Assembly (NCBI GenBank): GCA_031267155.1 | Contig: JAIRZR010000436.1 | Coordinates: forward strand, 1-13,311 | Reading direction: 5' to 3' | Source: Prevotellaceae bacterium | GTDB taxonomy: Bacteria; Bacteroidota; Bacteroidia; Bacteroidales; UBA932 | Length of the DNA: 13,311 bases | In this document: positions 1 through 6,893 of the stretch, piece after piece | How positions within the stretch are numbered: position 1 is the stretch's first letter | How the letters are laid out: the number at the start of each line of letters is the position of its first letter | Notes under the pieces: generated by a model | Told to the model about the DNA's origin: nothing | Seen by the model: only the letters and a program-made list of their open reading frames with translations | The model's database searches: none | Translations under genes and position numbers: made by a program

Positions 1-415
1 CGTCTTTATAGAATTGTTTCAAAAGTTTGACAAATTTGTCGGCATTTTTCTTGCCCCATCGAGATTCGGGAATCCTGTCGGTAAATTTCACCAAAGGATT
101 GATATTCCTGTCGATATGAACAGCCATACACATCACAGCATCAAAACTTACCCCTCTTCCTTTCGCCATTGTCCTGGCAAATCGAATTAATTCGTGATTT
201 TTATAAGGCGTAAAATGACGGTCAATCCGGTCGATATAGCGTTTAAAATAATCCCGGTTATACTCATCGTTACCAGCAAGTCGGAAGACAATGCTTAACA
301 GTTCTACTCTTTTATCTACTGTGGGTTTATCTAATTGGTAACTGTTTTGTGCACAAGCCGAAAAAGCGATTATAATAAAAATAAACCCGAATAATAATGA
401 TTTTAATTTAAGCAT
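1..415 (-). CDS. DUF4932-like lipoprotein, 5' part only (runs off the left edge)
   Basis: Reading leftward from the ATG at 415-413, the frame stays open to the window edge (138 codons) with no stop, so the C-terminal part lies outside. The product begins MLKLKSLLFGFIFIIIAF and has a lipobox FSAC with the acceptor cysteine at residue 21, so it is probably a lipoprotein exported across the inner membrane. The mature start, with VDKRVELLSIVFRLAG (about residues 31-46) followed by a charged helical stretch, resembles the start of DUF4932 proteins, a Bacteroidetes family of unknown function; this is from memory of the family, not a search. The start overlaps the end of the truncated GH3 frame by 13 nt, and no promoter is seen between them. 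Expression therefore probably depends on the promoter upstream of 819 and on translational coupling. Confidence 0.7.
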   Translation of the reverse strand, partial: MLKLKSLLFGFIFIIIAFSACAQNSYQLDKPTVDKRVELLSIVFRLAGNDEYNRDYFKRYIDRIDRHFTPYKNHELIRFARTMAKGRGVSFDAVMCMAVHIDRNINPLVKFTDRIPESRWGKKNADKFVKLLKQFYKD

Positions 416-819
416 ACCGGAATCATTTCTATACTGTAATCTTCTTTCGCCTGGGATATGTTGTAGATGGCACGGCCTTCTTCAGCCGTGTAGTTTCCCA
501 TTTGCCTGATGGCGTTCTCATCCCATCCTGCCGCCATTCCGATTGCTTGCGGAAATACTGTTACTTTGTATTCTGTACGCCCTATACCGTGCAAACATTC
601 GTTCCACCAGTCATACTGCCATTCTATCGCCAGCGTACGATTTAACATTTGAGCGATTTTTTCGTCCAGCGTAAGTCGCGAAACTATGTTTGCCATACGC
701 TTTTCGACAGACAGGTTTGGATTTCTGAACGGATATTCATATGACGAACTGTCACATCCTGCAAACTGTAAACAAAAGATGGATATAATTATCCAAAAAT
801 AGCTTCCTTTTTGTTTCAT
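403..819 (-). pseudogene. Truncated GH3 family glycoside hydrolase (N-terminal fragment)
   Basis: The 138-residue frame begins with a lipoprotein signal peptide (lipobox FAGC, Cys22), then the unmistakable start of a family 3 beta-glycosidase (beta-xylosidase/beta-glucosidase type): YPFRNPNLSVEKRM, LTLDEKIAQML, DWWNECLHGIGR, TVFPQAIGMAAGWD and TAEEGRAIYNISQ. GH3 enzymes of this type usually run to 700-870 residues. Here homology ends near residue 130 (DYSI), where YHGLTYWTPN-like sequence would be expected; eight unrelated residues and a stop follow. The catalytic Asp and the C-terminal domains are missing, so no hydrolase activity is expected. Between AIE (64-66) and YDWWNE (69-74) there are two residues where relatives have about six (RLGIPA-like), an apparent in-frame loss. 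The fragment keeps its promoter and signal peptide and may act only as a leader for the gene that begins at 415. Confidence 0.85.
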
Positions 820-860
820 AATATTACTTTTGAGTTGTTATTCAATTTTTTACCCAAAAA

Positions 861-887
861 ACATTTGTTTTTTTAACGTACAAATGT
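861..887. repeat. 8-bp inverted repeat overlapping a promoter (candidate operator)
   Basis: ACATTTGT (861-868) and ACAAATGT (880-887) are perfect inverted copies separated by 11 nt. The right arm coincides with the predicted -7 element of the minus-strand GH3/DUF4932 unit. A dimeric regulator site is possible. The arms are AT-rich, so chance or incidental duplication of the -7 box is also possible. Confidence 0.35.
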
Positions 888-908
888 AATAAAAAATAAA
901 AATCCAAA
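881..908 (-). promoter_or_regulatory. Bacteroidetes-type promoter for the GH3-fragment/DUF4932 unit
   Basis: On the minus strand, TACATTTG (888-881) matches the -7 consensus TAnnTTTG. A TTTG (908-905) lies 16 nt upstream of it, somewhat closer than the usual 19-21 nt for a -33 box. The site is about 60 nt upstream of the ATG at 819. Confidence 0.45.
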
Positions 909-1099
909 ATAAAATTAACGAATGTAAGTTATACTGTGTGCGAACGCCTGCACGATACGCCGTATGTCTTTCATATAATAACCCGATAACAGACTAATGA
1001 TAAGTAGTTTGAAAATTCGGACTATTATATGTTTTTTGCAACGCTAACTTCAGCTACCCTGAAAGGTGACGTTATAAACCCAAAATGTCCATTAAGGAG

Positions 1100-1210
1100 C
1101 TACCCATTAGGATATCCCCCTATGAGCGGTTTAACTATATTACTCTGAGCATGTAATCCATAGCATTTACAATTTTCATTGGGACAAAAATAATCGCTTA
1201 TTGTTACCAT
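1100..1210 (-). pseudogene. Transposase N-terminal zinc-ribbon fragment (insertion sequence remnant)
   Basis: A 36-codon minus-strand frame starts at the ATG 1210-1208 and begins MVTISDYFCPNENCKCYGL, then QSNIVKP, ending in TAG at 1102-1100. The CPNENC pair of cysteines followed by YG and NIV matches the N-terminal zinc-ribbon start common to IS1-like and related transposases (pattern CPNxxCxxYGxxxxGNIV). The second half of the ribbon and the DDE domain are absent. A -7-like TACCTTTA (1229-1222) lies just upstream. AGCTACCC occurs twice nearby (1052-1059 and 1098-1105), perhaps part of the old element end. Family identification rests on a short match, so confidence is moderate. Confidence 0.5.
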
Positions 1211-1324
1211 ATTTTTTGCCGTAAAGGTAATAAAAAAATATCAATGACAATATGACACTACCTAACTTTTAGGGACGTGAAATAAATAAGGTGTAACAGT
1301 TTCATTATACTGTGAACATATGCG

Positions 1325-1702
1325 CATTGCGAAATTGCCCGTAGGGCATCAAGAGAGTTAAAAACTAAAAGTTGAATAGCGTTGATTAATTATCCGTAGG
1401 ACATTAATATCAATAGAAAACCGTTTACCTCCAGCCACAAGCCTTTTAAGGCTTGTACGCGATGGCAAATGGCGGAATTGTTTACAAAATATCCTTACAT
1501 TCAACCTGCGGTTGATTCAAGCCCTAACGGGCTTGTGAAGATGTATTGGACAAATTTCTATTGATATTAATGCCCTACAGGCAATTGGACATGGCAATTT
1601 TATTTCAGCAATTAAATTTGTGACATTAAACATTTATATGTTATTTATTTTTCATCCCTTATTTTTTAACTCCCTTAATGTCCTACGGACAATTTAGCAA
1701 TG
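1325..1702. mobile_element. MITE-like non-coding element with 47-bp imperfect terminal inverted repeats
   Basis: The arm at 1325-1371 (starting CATTGCGAAATTGCCCGTAG) and the reverse complement of 1656-1702 (starting CATTGCTAAATTGTCCGTAG) agree at about 39 of 47 positions. Each arm contains a short-loop hairpin: GCCC-GTA-GGGC on the left, TGTCC-TAC-GGACA on the right. A second nested inverted pair lies inside: 1394-1419 against 1555-1580, which includes a perfect 17-bp stretch (ATTAATATCAATAGAAA, 1403-1419, against 1555-1571). Between these are three further hairpins: ACAAGCC/GGCTTGT near 1437-1456, TCAACC/GGTTGA at 1501-1515 and CAAGCCC/GGGCTTG at 1518-1535. There is no plausible gene inside and no convincing target-site duplication. 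It could be a MITE, a REP-like composite, or two back-to-back copies of an interspersed repeat. Confidence 0.6.
1402..1473 (+). repeat. Interspersed repeat family 1, copy A
   Basis: These 72 nt align without gaps to 10517-10588 at 61 of 72 positions. Most differences are transitions. The copy starts CATTAATATCAATAGAAAAC and contains the ACAAGCCTTTTAAGGCTTGT hairpin. It forms the left inner arm of the MITE-like element described for this region. Confidence 0.8.
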
Positions 1703-1835
1703 AATGTATCATGACTGGATTTGTAATTCCCGTCAGGTACGATATAAGCTTAATTTTTACGCATTTGCATCTTTACGGGATTTTTGTCTTACACCCATGT
1801 TCAAACAAAATTCGGTTTATACAATGAAAAAATAT

Positions 1836-1843
1836 TACCTTTG
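1836..1843 (+). promoter_or_regulatory. Bacteroidetes -7 element for the DUF3472-PASTA-IMPase cluster
   Basis: TACCTTTG, followed by CCG, matches TAnnTTTG. It lies 30 nt before the ATG at 1874, implying a leader of about 20-25 nt. No good TTTG is seen at -33; TTCG at 1811-1814 is the nearest, at the right distance. The position supports the start at 1874 rather than the in-frame ATG at 1784, which would lie upstream of the promoter. Confidence 0.55.
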
Positions 1844-1873
1844 CCGCGGAAATTTGATAAGATTTGTCTGAGT

Positions 1874-3223
1874 ATGAAACATGTATTACTGATTCTGTTT
1901 ATTGGAATCTTTTTCGGATGCAGGGCACATTCCCTTTATCCGGAATCTGGACAGCCTAAGCCGGACAATTCCGTATCCATTCCTTTGGGAGGGAATACAT
2001 ACATTACGGGAGGAAATGCCGGAGCAAATGAAAATCAGAGAACAGGACGCGGCGCCGTCACAGAGCGGGGGATATCCGGATGGACAGATCCGGCTACCGT
2101 TTTCAGCGTATATTTCAGAACCTCCACCGCGGGGGAACTGAATCTGTTCCTGAGATACAGCAGCGCGAGCGAATCGCTCATCAGCGTTGAAAGTCTTGGC
2201 AAACAGTTTGAAGTCAAGCTGGAAGCCGGGCAAAACGACACGGCATACATAGGTACGGTAACGGTAAGCGTGAAAGACACGGGCTATATCAGAGTGGATT
2301 TGCGGGGAAAAGCGAAAAACGGAGAATCGTATGCTGCTGCCGACTATATGCTGGTAAACGGGGAAGCCGCAGGGGGAAAGATGCACTTCGTAAACGACTT
2401 TTCATTCTACTGGGGAAGGCGCGGACCTTCGGTACACCTTTACTATCCCCTTCCCGGGAACGAGGATATCGAGTGGTTCTACAACGAAATCACCGTTCCG
2501 GAAGGAGGAGGTCCAACGGGTTCGTACTACATGTCCAACGGATTTGGCGAAGGATATTTCGGGATACAGATCAATCGTGAAGACGAGCGCAGAGTTCTGT
2601 TTTCGGTCTGGAGTCCGTTTTCCACCGACAATCCGAAAGACATACCCGAAGACATGCAGGTAAAACTCCTGGACAGGGGCGAAGCGACACACACCGGAGA
2701 ATTTGGAAACGAAGGCTCGGGAGGACAGAGCTACCTGATATATCCCTGGAAAACAGGGCAGACATACCGCTTCCTCACACGAGTAAAACCCGACGGCAAA
2801 GGCTCGACCGTCTATACATCATACTTTTACGGCAACGACAGCAAATGGATGCTGGTCGCTTCCTGGCTGCGTCCGAAGACGGATACCTACTATAGAAATG
2901 CACATTCGTTCCTGGAAAACTTCAATCCCGAAAAGGGATACCTGTCGCGAAAAGCGTTTTACCACAACCAGTGGGCGCGTACCGTGGACGGTCGATGGAT
3001 AGAACTGTGCCAGTCCGGATTTTCGGCAGACGAAACGGCACGAAAACAGGCGCGTATGGACTATAGAGGCGGTGAAGAAAACGGCAGGTTCTTTTTGCAG
3101 AACTGCGGATTTCTGAGCAACTGCACCGTCGTGGGTACGCTGTTCTCCCGCGCCGGAACCGGAAAAGCTCCGGAAATAGACTTTGCAGGACTGCCTGCAG
3201 GAATAATGAAAATAAAACCCTGA
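1874..3223 (+). CDS. DUF5077/DUF3472 domain lipoprotein
   Basis: The protein has 449 residues from the ATG at 1874, chosen because it gives a clean lipoprotein signal (MKHVLLILFIGIFFGC, Cys16) and lies just after a -7 element. Residues about 35-163 are beta-rich and look like the DUF5077 region that precedes DUF3472. From about 175 onward the stretch with DFSFYWGRRGPSVHLYYPLP, EWFYNEITVPEG, GYFGIQIN, then SWLRPKTDTYY and SFLENFNPEKGYLSRKAFY, is typical of DUF3472. Both domains are of unknown function and common in Bacteroidetes surface or periplasmic proteins; a carbohydrate-related role is inference only. The stop is 5 nt before the PASTA gene, so the two are probably cotranscribed. The length is normal and no disruption is visible. 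Confidence 0.85.
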   Translation: MKHVLLILFIGIFFGCRAHSLYPESGQPKPDNSVSIPLGGNTYITGGNAGANENQRTGRGAVTERGISGWTDPATVFSVYFRTSTAGELNLFLRYSSASESLISVESLGKQFEVKLEAGQNDTAYIGTVTVSVKDTGYIRVDLRGKAKNGESYAAADYMLVNGEAAGGKMHFVNDFSFYWGRRGPSVHLYYPLPGNEDIEWFYNEITVPEGGGPTGSYYMSNGFGEGYFGIQINREDERRVLFSVWSPFSTDNPKDIPEDMQVKLLDRGEATHTGEFGNEGSGGQSYLIYPWKTGQTYRFLTRVKPDGKGSTVYTSYFYGNDSKWMLVASWLRPKTDTYYRNAHSFLENFNPEKGYLSRKAFYHNQWARTVDGRWIELCQSGFSADETARKQARMDYRGGEENGRFFLQNCGFLSNCTVVGTLFSRAGTGKAPEIDFAGLPAGIMKIKP

Positions 3224-3228
3224 TTACG

Positions 3229-4020
3229 ATGAGTAAAAAAAGTTCGCACAACTTGAAAAAACTGTGGGGCAACATGCTGTTCAGGCATGCGTGCCTGCTT
3301 ACAGGACTGGTGATATGCCTTTTGATTCTTAGCAACGTGTTTTTAGACGTCTTTACCCGCCACGGGAAATCCGCTCCCGTGCCGGACTTTGCGGGAAAGC
3401 TTCTGGATTCCGTGATGCTGATTGCAAAGAACAGCAATCTGAGGATAGAGGTTGTCGATTCCGTATTCCGTGTCGACGCTCCGCGCGGCTCGGTCTTCAT
3501 GCAGAATCCCGAAGCGGGGACGCATGTGAAAAAAAACAGGAAGATTTTCCTCACAATGAATTCCTTTTCGCCGAGAAAGGAATCCGTGCCGAATGTCATG
3601 GAAACTTCGCTGAGGCAGGCGAAGACGGAACTCAATGCCAAGGGATTCAGGATAGGCAGGCTGGAATATACCCGCCAGTATCCGTACGTCGAAGTCTTTC
3701 AGCAAATGTACAGGGGGCGAAGAATCGAACCCGGCATCCTGCTTCCCGTGGGCGAGTATATCGACTTGAAACTTGGGCAGGACAGCGTTTCGCAGGTAAT
3801 ATTCAGCGTGCCCGATGTTATCGGGCTTGCAAGACATGCGGTGGAAGACGCCATCATCGACAATTCGCTGAACTATATCCTGACTTTCGACCGAAAAGGG
3901 GTACAGACAATTACCGACAGCCTCAACTGCGTGGCGTACGAGCAGGATCCTCCGGCAGGCTCGATTGCATATCACGGAGACAATGTGAGAGTAAAATTAA
4001 AATTGCCTGTAAAAAAATAA
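3229..4020 (+). CDS. Membrane-anchored protein with three PASTA domains
   Basis: The protein has 263 residues: a basic cytoplasmic N-terminus, one transmembrane helix (about 19-40, ACLLTGLVICLLILSNVFL), then three PASTA repeats at about 50-111, 119-183 and 193-259. Each repeat shows the PASTA pattern: (V)PD/PN at the start, a helix with a small residue plus A/L spacing, and PEAGTHVKKN, EPGILLPVGE or PPAGSIAYHGD before the last strand. PASTA domains bind cell-wall muropeptides or peptidoglycan and occur in PBPs and Ser/Thr kinases. This protein has no kinase or transpeptidase part, so a periplasmic cell-wall-binding or sensing role is inferred. Such stand-alone PASTA proteins are common in Bacteroidales. 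It lies 5 nt after the DUF3472 gene and 9 nt before the IMPase gene. Confidence 0.9.
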   Translation: MSKKSSHNLKKLWGNMLFRHACLLTGLVICLLILSNVFLDVFTRHGKSAPVPDFAGKLLDSVMLIAKNSNLRIEVVDSVFRVDAPRGSVFMQNPEAGTHVKKNRKIFLTMNSFSPRKESVPNVMETSLRQAKTELNAKGFRIGRLEYTRQYPYVEVFQQMYRGRRIEPGILLPVGEYIDLKLGQDSVSQVIFSVPDVIGLARHAVEDAIIDNSLNYILTFDRKGVQTITDSLNCVAYEQDPPAGSIAYHGDNVRVKLKLPVKK

Positions 4021-4029
4021 TAAATAATA

Positions 4030-4845
4030 ATGATGGATATACAGTTTAATGAAATTTGTGAAAACGTGTGCAGGATTGCACGCGCGGCGGGTAAATTCAT
4101 GCTGGACGAAAGGAAAAACTTTTCGCCGGACAGGATAGAGGTTAAGGGCGTCAACGACTTTGTGTCATACGTCGATAAGAAAACCGAAGAGCTGATTGTC
4201 GGGCAACTGTCGCCCCTGATTGCCGGCGCGGGTTTCCTGACCGAGGAAGGAACAGTCCGGCAGTCGCGCGACGCCAGATATACATGGATAATCGACCCCC
4301 TGGACGGTACGACAAACTACATCCACGGCATTTCCCCGTACGCGGTCAGCATCGGCTTGACGGAAAACGGCATACCCGTACTCGGAGTGGTGCACGTCGC
4401 TTCCGCCGACCAGTGTTTCCATGCATACAGGGACAGCAGGGCGTATCTGAACGGCGTGGAAATCAAACCCTCGTCTATAGAATCGATCAGGGATTCGCTC
4501 GCCATAACGGGCTTTCCATACCGTCTGGGCGACAAAATCGACAGTTACATGAATCTCATGAAGCATCTCACTTTCAATTCCCACGGAGTTAGACGGCTCG
4601 GTTCCGCCGCCGCCGATTTGGCATACGTTGCAGCAGGCTGGGCGGAAGTGTTCTATCAAACCGACCTGAATCCCTGGGACGTCGCTGCCGGCGCTTTCAT
4701 CGCAAAGCAGGCGGGAGCAGTCGTGAGCGACTTTACGGGAGGCGACAATTACATCTTCGGACACAGCATTCTCGCAACGGGCAATAAAAGCCTCAGCACG
4801 CAGATGATTGAGCTGCTGTCGGAATATTTTCCCGGACAGCAGTGA
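4030..4845 (+). CDS. Inositol monophosphatase family phosphatase
   Basis: The protein has 271 residues, normal for the family. The Mg2+-binding signatures are intact: E72/E73 in FLTEEGT, the core motif WIIDPLDGTTNY (D89, D92, G93, T94), and the second motif NPWDVAAGAFIAKQAG (W216, D217). RRLGSAAADLAYVAAG at about 188-203 is also typical. Members hydrolyse phosphate monoesters such as inositol-1-phosphate or related sugar phosphates in the cytosol. The bacterial relative SuhB has further roles that cannot be assumed here, and a 3'(2'),5'-bisphosphate nucleotidase (CysQ-like) specificity is an alternative. Two adjacent ATGs (4030, 4033) are possible starts after an AT-rich leader (AATAATAAATAATA). 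It is the last gene of the cluster starting at 1874. Confidence 0.93.
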   Translation: MMDIQFNEICENVCRIARAAGKFMLDERKNFSPDRIEVKGVNDFVSYVDKKTEELIVGQLSPLIAGAGFLTEEGTVRQSRDARYTWIIDPLDGTTNYIHGISPYAVSIGLTENGIPVLGVVHVASADQCFHAYRDSRAYLNGVEIKPSSIESIRDSLAITGFPYRLGDKIDSYMNLMKHLTFNSHGVRRLGSAAADLAYVAAGWAEVFYQTDLNPWDVAAGAFIAKQAGAVVSDFTGGDNYIFGHSILATGNKSLSTQMIELLSEYFPGQQ

Positions 4846-4972
4846 AATATTTTATGAATACAATAAATATACTTCGTACGGGGCAGTTTTGCGCATTGCA
4901 GACTGACGTCATAAGGCGTCCAATACGGATAGGCCCGAACAAACGCAGCGCAGTTCAGGGTACAGCGTACAT
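4846..4972. other. Intergenic stretch with a hairpin, no gene
   Basis: No convincing coding potential is seen. GACG (4905-4908) and CGTC (4917-4920) around TCATAAGG form a small hairpin reminiscent of GACGCC-GTA-GGCGTC at 13185-13199. The stretch leads into the hairpin-rich repeat at 4973. No strong terminator follows the IMPase stop. Confidence 0.4.
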
Positions 4973-5200
4973 CTCTTCTCCACAACTCCGTAAGGACTTG
5001 AAATCAAGCGCAAGCTTGAACAGTTTCTTTCCATCAAGCCCGCAGGGAATTGAACTCCTTCGGAGTTCTGACGGAACTTGGGCGGTTTACTCCGGGCTGC
5101 GCTTCGCTTGCACGGGCTTATCAAAAATGAACGCCTATGGCCTCAAAAGACACGAAACTCTACATTTTTATCTCATAATTTTAGTCCGCGCACAGTTTAT
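4973..5200 (+). repeat. Interspersed hairpin-rich repeat family 2, copy 1
   Basis: This stretch aligns in pieces with the reverse complement of 13131-13311. Shared blocks are ACAACTCCGTAAGGA at the start, an identical 18-mer CGGGCTGCGCTTCGCTTG (5093-5110; 13219-13236 on the other strand), TCAAAAGACACGAA (5143-5156), an AT-rich block and GCGCAC near the end. Internal hairpins are TCAAGC-GCAA-GCTTGA (5004-5019) and GAACTCC-TTC-GGAGTTC (5052-5068). Copy 1 carries about 50 nt more than copy 2 between the first and second shared blocks. No gene is seen in it; the frame that happens to be open across it has no homology and an implausible composition. Confidence 0.75.
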
Positions 5201-5213
5201 ACTTTGCACTAAG

Positions 5214-5261
5214 CGTCATTTTGCTTATAGTTTAAGTACGAGACGTTTATTCGCAATGACG
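5214..5261 (-). repeat. Interspersed 48-bp repeat family 3, copy 1
   Basis: The repeat is bounded by the inverted heptamers CGTCATT (5214-5220) and AATGACG (5255-5261). Read on the minus strand it aligns without gaps to 6906-6953 at 37 of 48 positions, including the internal TCGTAC and TAAACTA blocks. It sits at the outer edge of the family 2 copy. Confidence 0.75.
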
Positions 5262-5404
5262 GGCGACGACATGATTACATCTCACAAAACTATCCGTTGG
5301 AATAATAAGATGGACACATTATTATATAGCAAAAATGAGCAGGAAAATATGGCAGGAACATTTAACGGAAACAAAATAAAAATCCCCTCAAACAGAATAG
5401 AATA
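5262..5404. other. Leader region of the acyltransferase gene, nothing recognised
   Basis: This is AT-rich sequence with no good TAnnTTTG promoter and no stable hairpin. A short plus-strand frame (MAGTFNGNKIKIPSNRIE from the ATG at 5349) ends in TAA at 5403-5405, overlapping the next ATG by one base (TAATG). It could be a small leader peptide or the remnant of an upstream gene's end; I do not recognise it. Confidence 0.3.
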
Positions 5405-6283
5405 ATGAAAAACTTTGCATATCTCTGTCTTAAAGGCGTCTTATTCGCCGTGTCGCTTGTCCCGATACAGGCGGGATACGTTTTTTCCTCCGTTCTTTAT
5501 TTTCTTTTGAGATACGTGATAAGGTATCGTAAAAGGGTAATCGAGGCAAATCTGCTCCTTGTGTTTCCCGATAAGGGCGAAGGGGAAATATCCGCAATAA
5601 CAAAAAAATACTACAGGCATCTGTCCGACATATTCGTCGAACTCATGTATTCGCTCTATATTCCGGAAAAAATCGTCAGAAAGCGCATTCGTTTTGTCAA
5701 TCCCGAACTGCTTGACAAATACTATCGCGAGGGCAGGCATGTCGTTGCCGTGGCGGGACATTATGCCAACTGGGAGTGGGGCTACGGATGTCCGATGTAC
5801 TGCCGACACAAGCTTATGGAAGTGTACAAGAAGCTGAACAGCAAAATCTCCGACAGGCTGTTCCGCGACGTCAGGGCAAGATTCGGGGGAATCCCCGTGG
5901 AAATGTCGAACATGAAAGCCGTAATCGCCGAATCGCTGAAGCATCCCGTACTCATCTATCTCGTGGCAGACCAGACTCCCGCAGGAAACGAAAAAACCTG
6001 GTACTACACTTCGTTTCTCGGAATTGACGGAACGCCGGTGTTTACGGGTCCCGAAAGGATAGCGCAGAAATTCGATGCGGTTTTCGTATTCGTAAACATG
6101 CAGAGGGTGAAAAGAGGATACTATCGCCTGGAATTTATCCCCCTGAGCGAAAACTCGAAAAATACTGCGCCAAACGAACTTACGGACAAATATCTGCGGA
6201 CGATGGAAAAAATCATATACGGCAAACCGGAACACTGGATGTGGTCACACAGACGATGGAAACGAAGAAAAACCGCAGTATAG
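5405..6283 (+). CDS. LpxL/HtrB-type lysophospholipid (lipid A) acyltransferase
   Basis: The protein has 292 residues, the usual length. A hydrophobic N-terminus (about 5-40) anchors it at the inner membrane, followed by RYRKRVIEANLLLVFPDKGE, typical of bacterial lipid A late acyltransferases. The catalytic HX4(D/E) motif is GHYANWEWG (H119, E124). Downstream markers are LVADQTP (about 188-194) and the C-terminal PEHWMWSHRRWKRR, where W and R residues are family hallmarks. The likely reaction is transfer of a secondary acyl chain from acyl-ACP to a lipid A precursor on the cytoplasmic face. The 3' end overlaps the WbqC gene, which suggests cotranscription and a shared role in surface glycolipid assembly. 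Exact chain or position specificity cannot be read from the sequence. Confidence 0.92.
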   Translation: MKNFAYLCLKGVLFAVSLVPIQAGYVFSSVLYFLLRYVIRYRKRVIEANLLLVFPDKGEGEISAITKKYYRHLSDIFVELMYSLYIPEKIVRKRIRFVNPELLDKYYREGRHVVAVAGHYANWEWGYGCPMYCRHKLMEVYKKLNSKISDRLFRDVRARFGGIPVEMSNMKAVIAESLKHPVLIYLVADQTPAGNEKTWYYTSFLGIDGTPVFTGPERIAQKFDAVFVFVNMQRVKRGYYRLEFIPLSENSKNTAPNELTDKYLRTMEKIIYGKPEHWMWSHRRWKRRKTAV

Positions 6284-6891
6284 CGCTCTCGACGGCATAT
6301 CTGCCAAATATACAGTATTTTTCCAAGCTGCTGTATGGAGAGGCAATTGTCGAGCAGCACGAGAATTATTTGAAGCAGACTTTTAGAAACCGTTGCGAAA
6401 TTCTCACTGCCAACGGGCTTATGTCCCTCACCGTCCCCGTCAGGCACGGCGGCTCGAAAATCAAGATCAGGGATGTAAGAATCGACTATGCCGACAACTG
6501 GCAAAGGCTGCACTGGCGTACAATATGTACCGCTTATCATTCGTCGCCCTTTTTCATGTATTATGAGGATGATTTCCTGCCCTTTTTCAGCGAAAGGGAA
6601 GAGTTCCTGTTCGATTTTAACTGCAAAATGCTCTGCAAGCTGATTGAACTGACCGGATTGAAAACGGAAATATCATTGTCCGAAAACTATCTGCAAAACT
6701 GCGATATGGACTGCCGGTACACGATAAGCCCAAAAATCAAAACCGAAGACCCCGATTTCTCTCCTGTCCCGTACTATCAGGTTTTCAGCAGTAAATTCGG
6801 ATTCCAGCCTAACCTCAGCATACTCGACCTGCTGTGCAACGAGGGAAATAACAGCTATTCGATTATCAAAAACTCGGGACGGCAGGGGTAG
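6256..6891 (+). CDS. WbqC family protein
   Basis: The protein has 211 residues from the ATG at 6256; an ATG at 6241 in the same frame would add five residues. Both starts lie inside the acyltransferase gene (overlap 28 or 43 nt). The family pattern is clear: LSTAYLPNIQYFSKL near the N-terminus, then EQHENYLKQTFRNRC, RDVRIDYADNWQRLHW, SSPFFMYYEDDFLPFF, and at the end YYQVFSSKFGFQPNLSILDLLCNEG. WbqC proteins are found in O-antigen and other surface polysaccharide loci and are common in Bacteroidales; the biochemical activity is not well defined. Its overlap with a lipid A-type acyltransferase fits envelope glycolipid biosynthesis. The product appears complete. Confidence 0.9.
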   Translation: METKKNRSIALSTAYLPNIQYFSKLLYGEAIVEQHENYLKQTFRNRCEILTANGLMSLTVPVRHGGSKIKIRDVRIDYADNWQRLHWRTICTAYHSSPFFMYYEDDFLPFFSEREEFLFDFNCKMLCKLIELTGLKTEISLSENYLQNCDMDCRYTISPKIKTEDPDFSPVPYYQVFSSKFGFQPNLSILDLLCNEGNNSYSIIKNSGRQG

Positions 6892-6893
6892 CG

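Noticed and set aside
1784..1873. Extra 30 residues upstream of the DUF3472 lipoprotein start
   Set aside because: They precede the -7 promoter box at 1836-1843 and would bury the lipoprotein signal peptide in the interior.
2922..3641. Minus-strand frame of 239 codons across the DUF3472/PASTA junction
   Set aside because: It lies antisense to two well-supported genes and its composition is typical of a shadow frame.
4842..5405. Plus-strand frame of 187 codons between the IMPase and acyltransferase genes
   Set aside because: It starts at a GTG, runs through repeat families 2 and 3, and its composition changes along the repeat blocks. The match of its DNA to 13131-13311 shows it is repeat, not gene.
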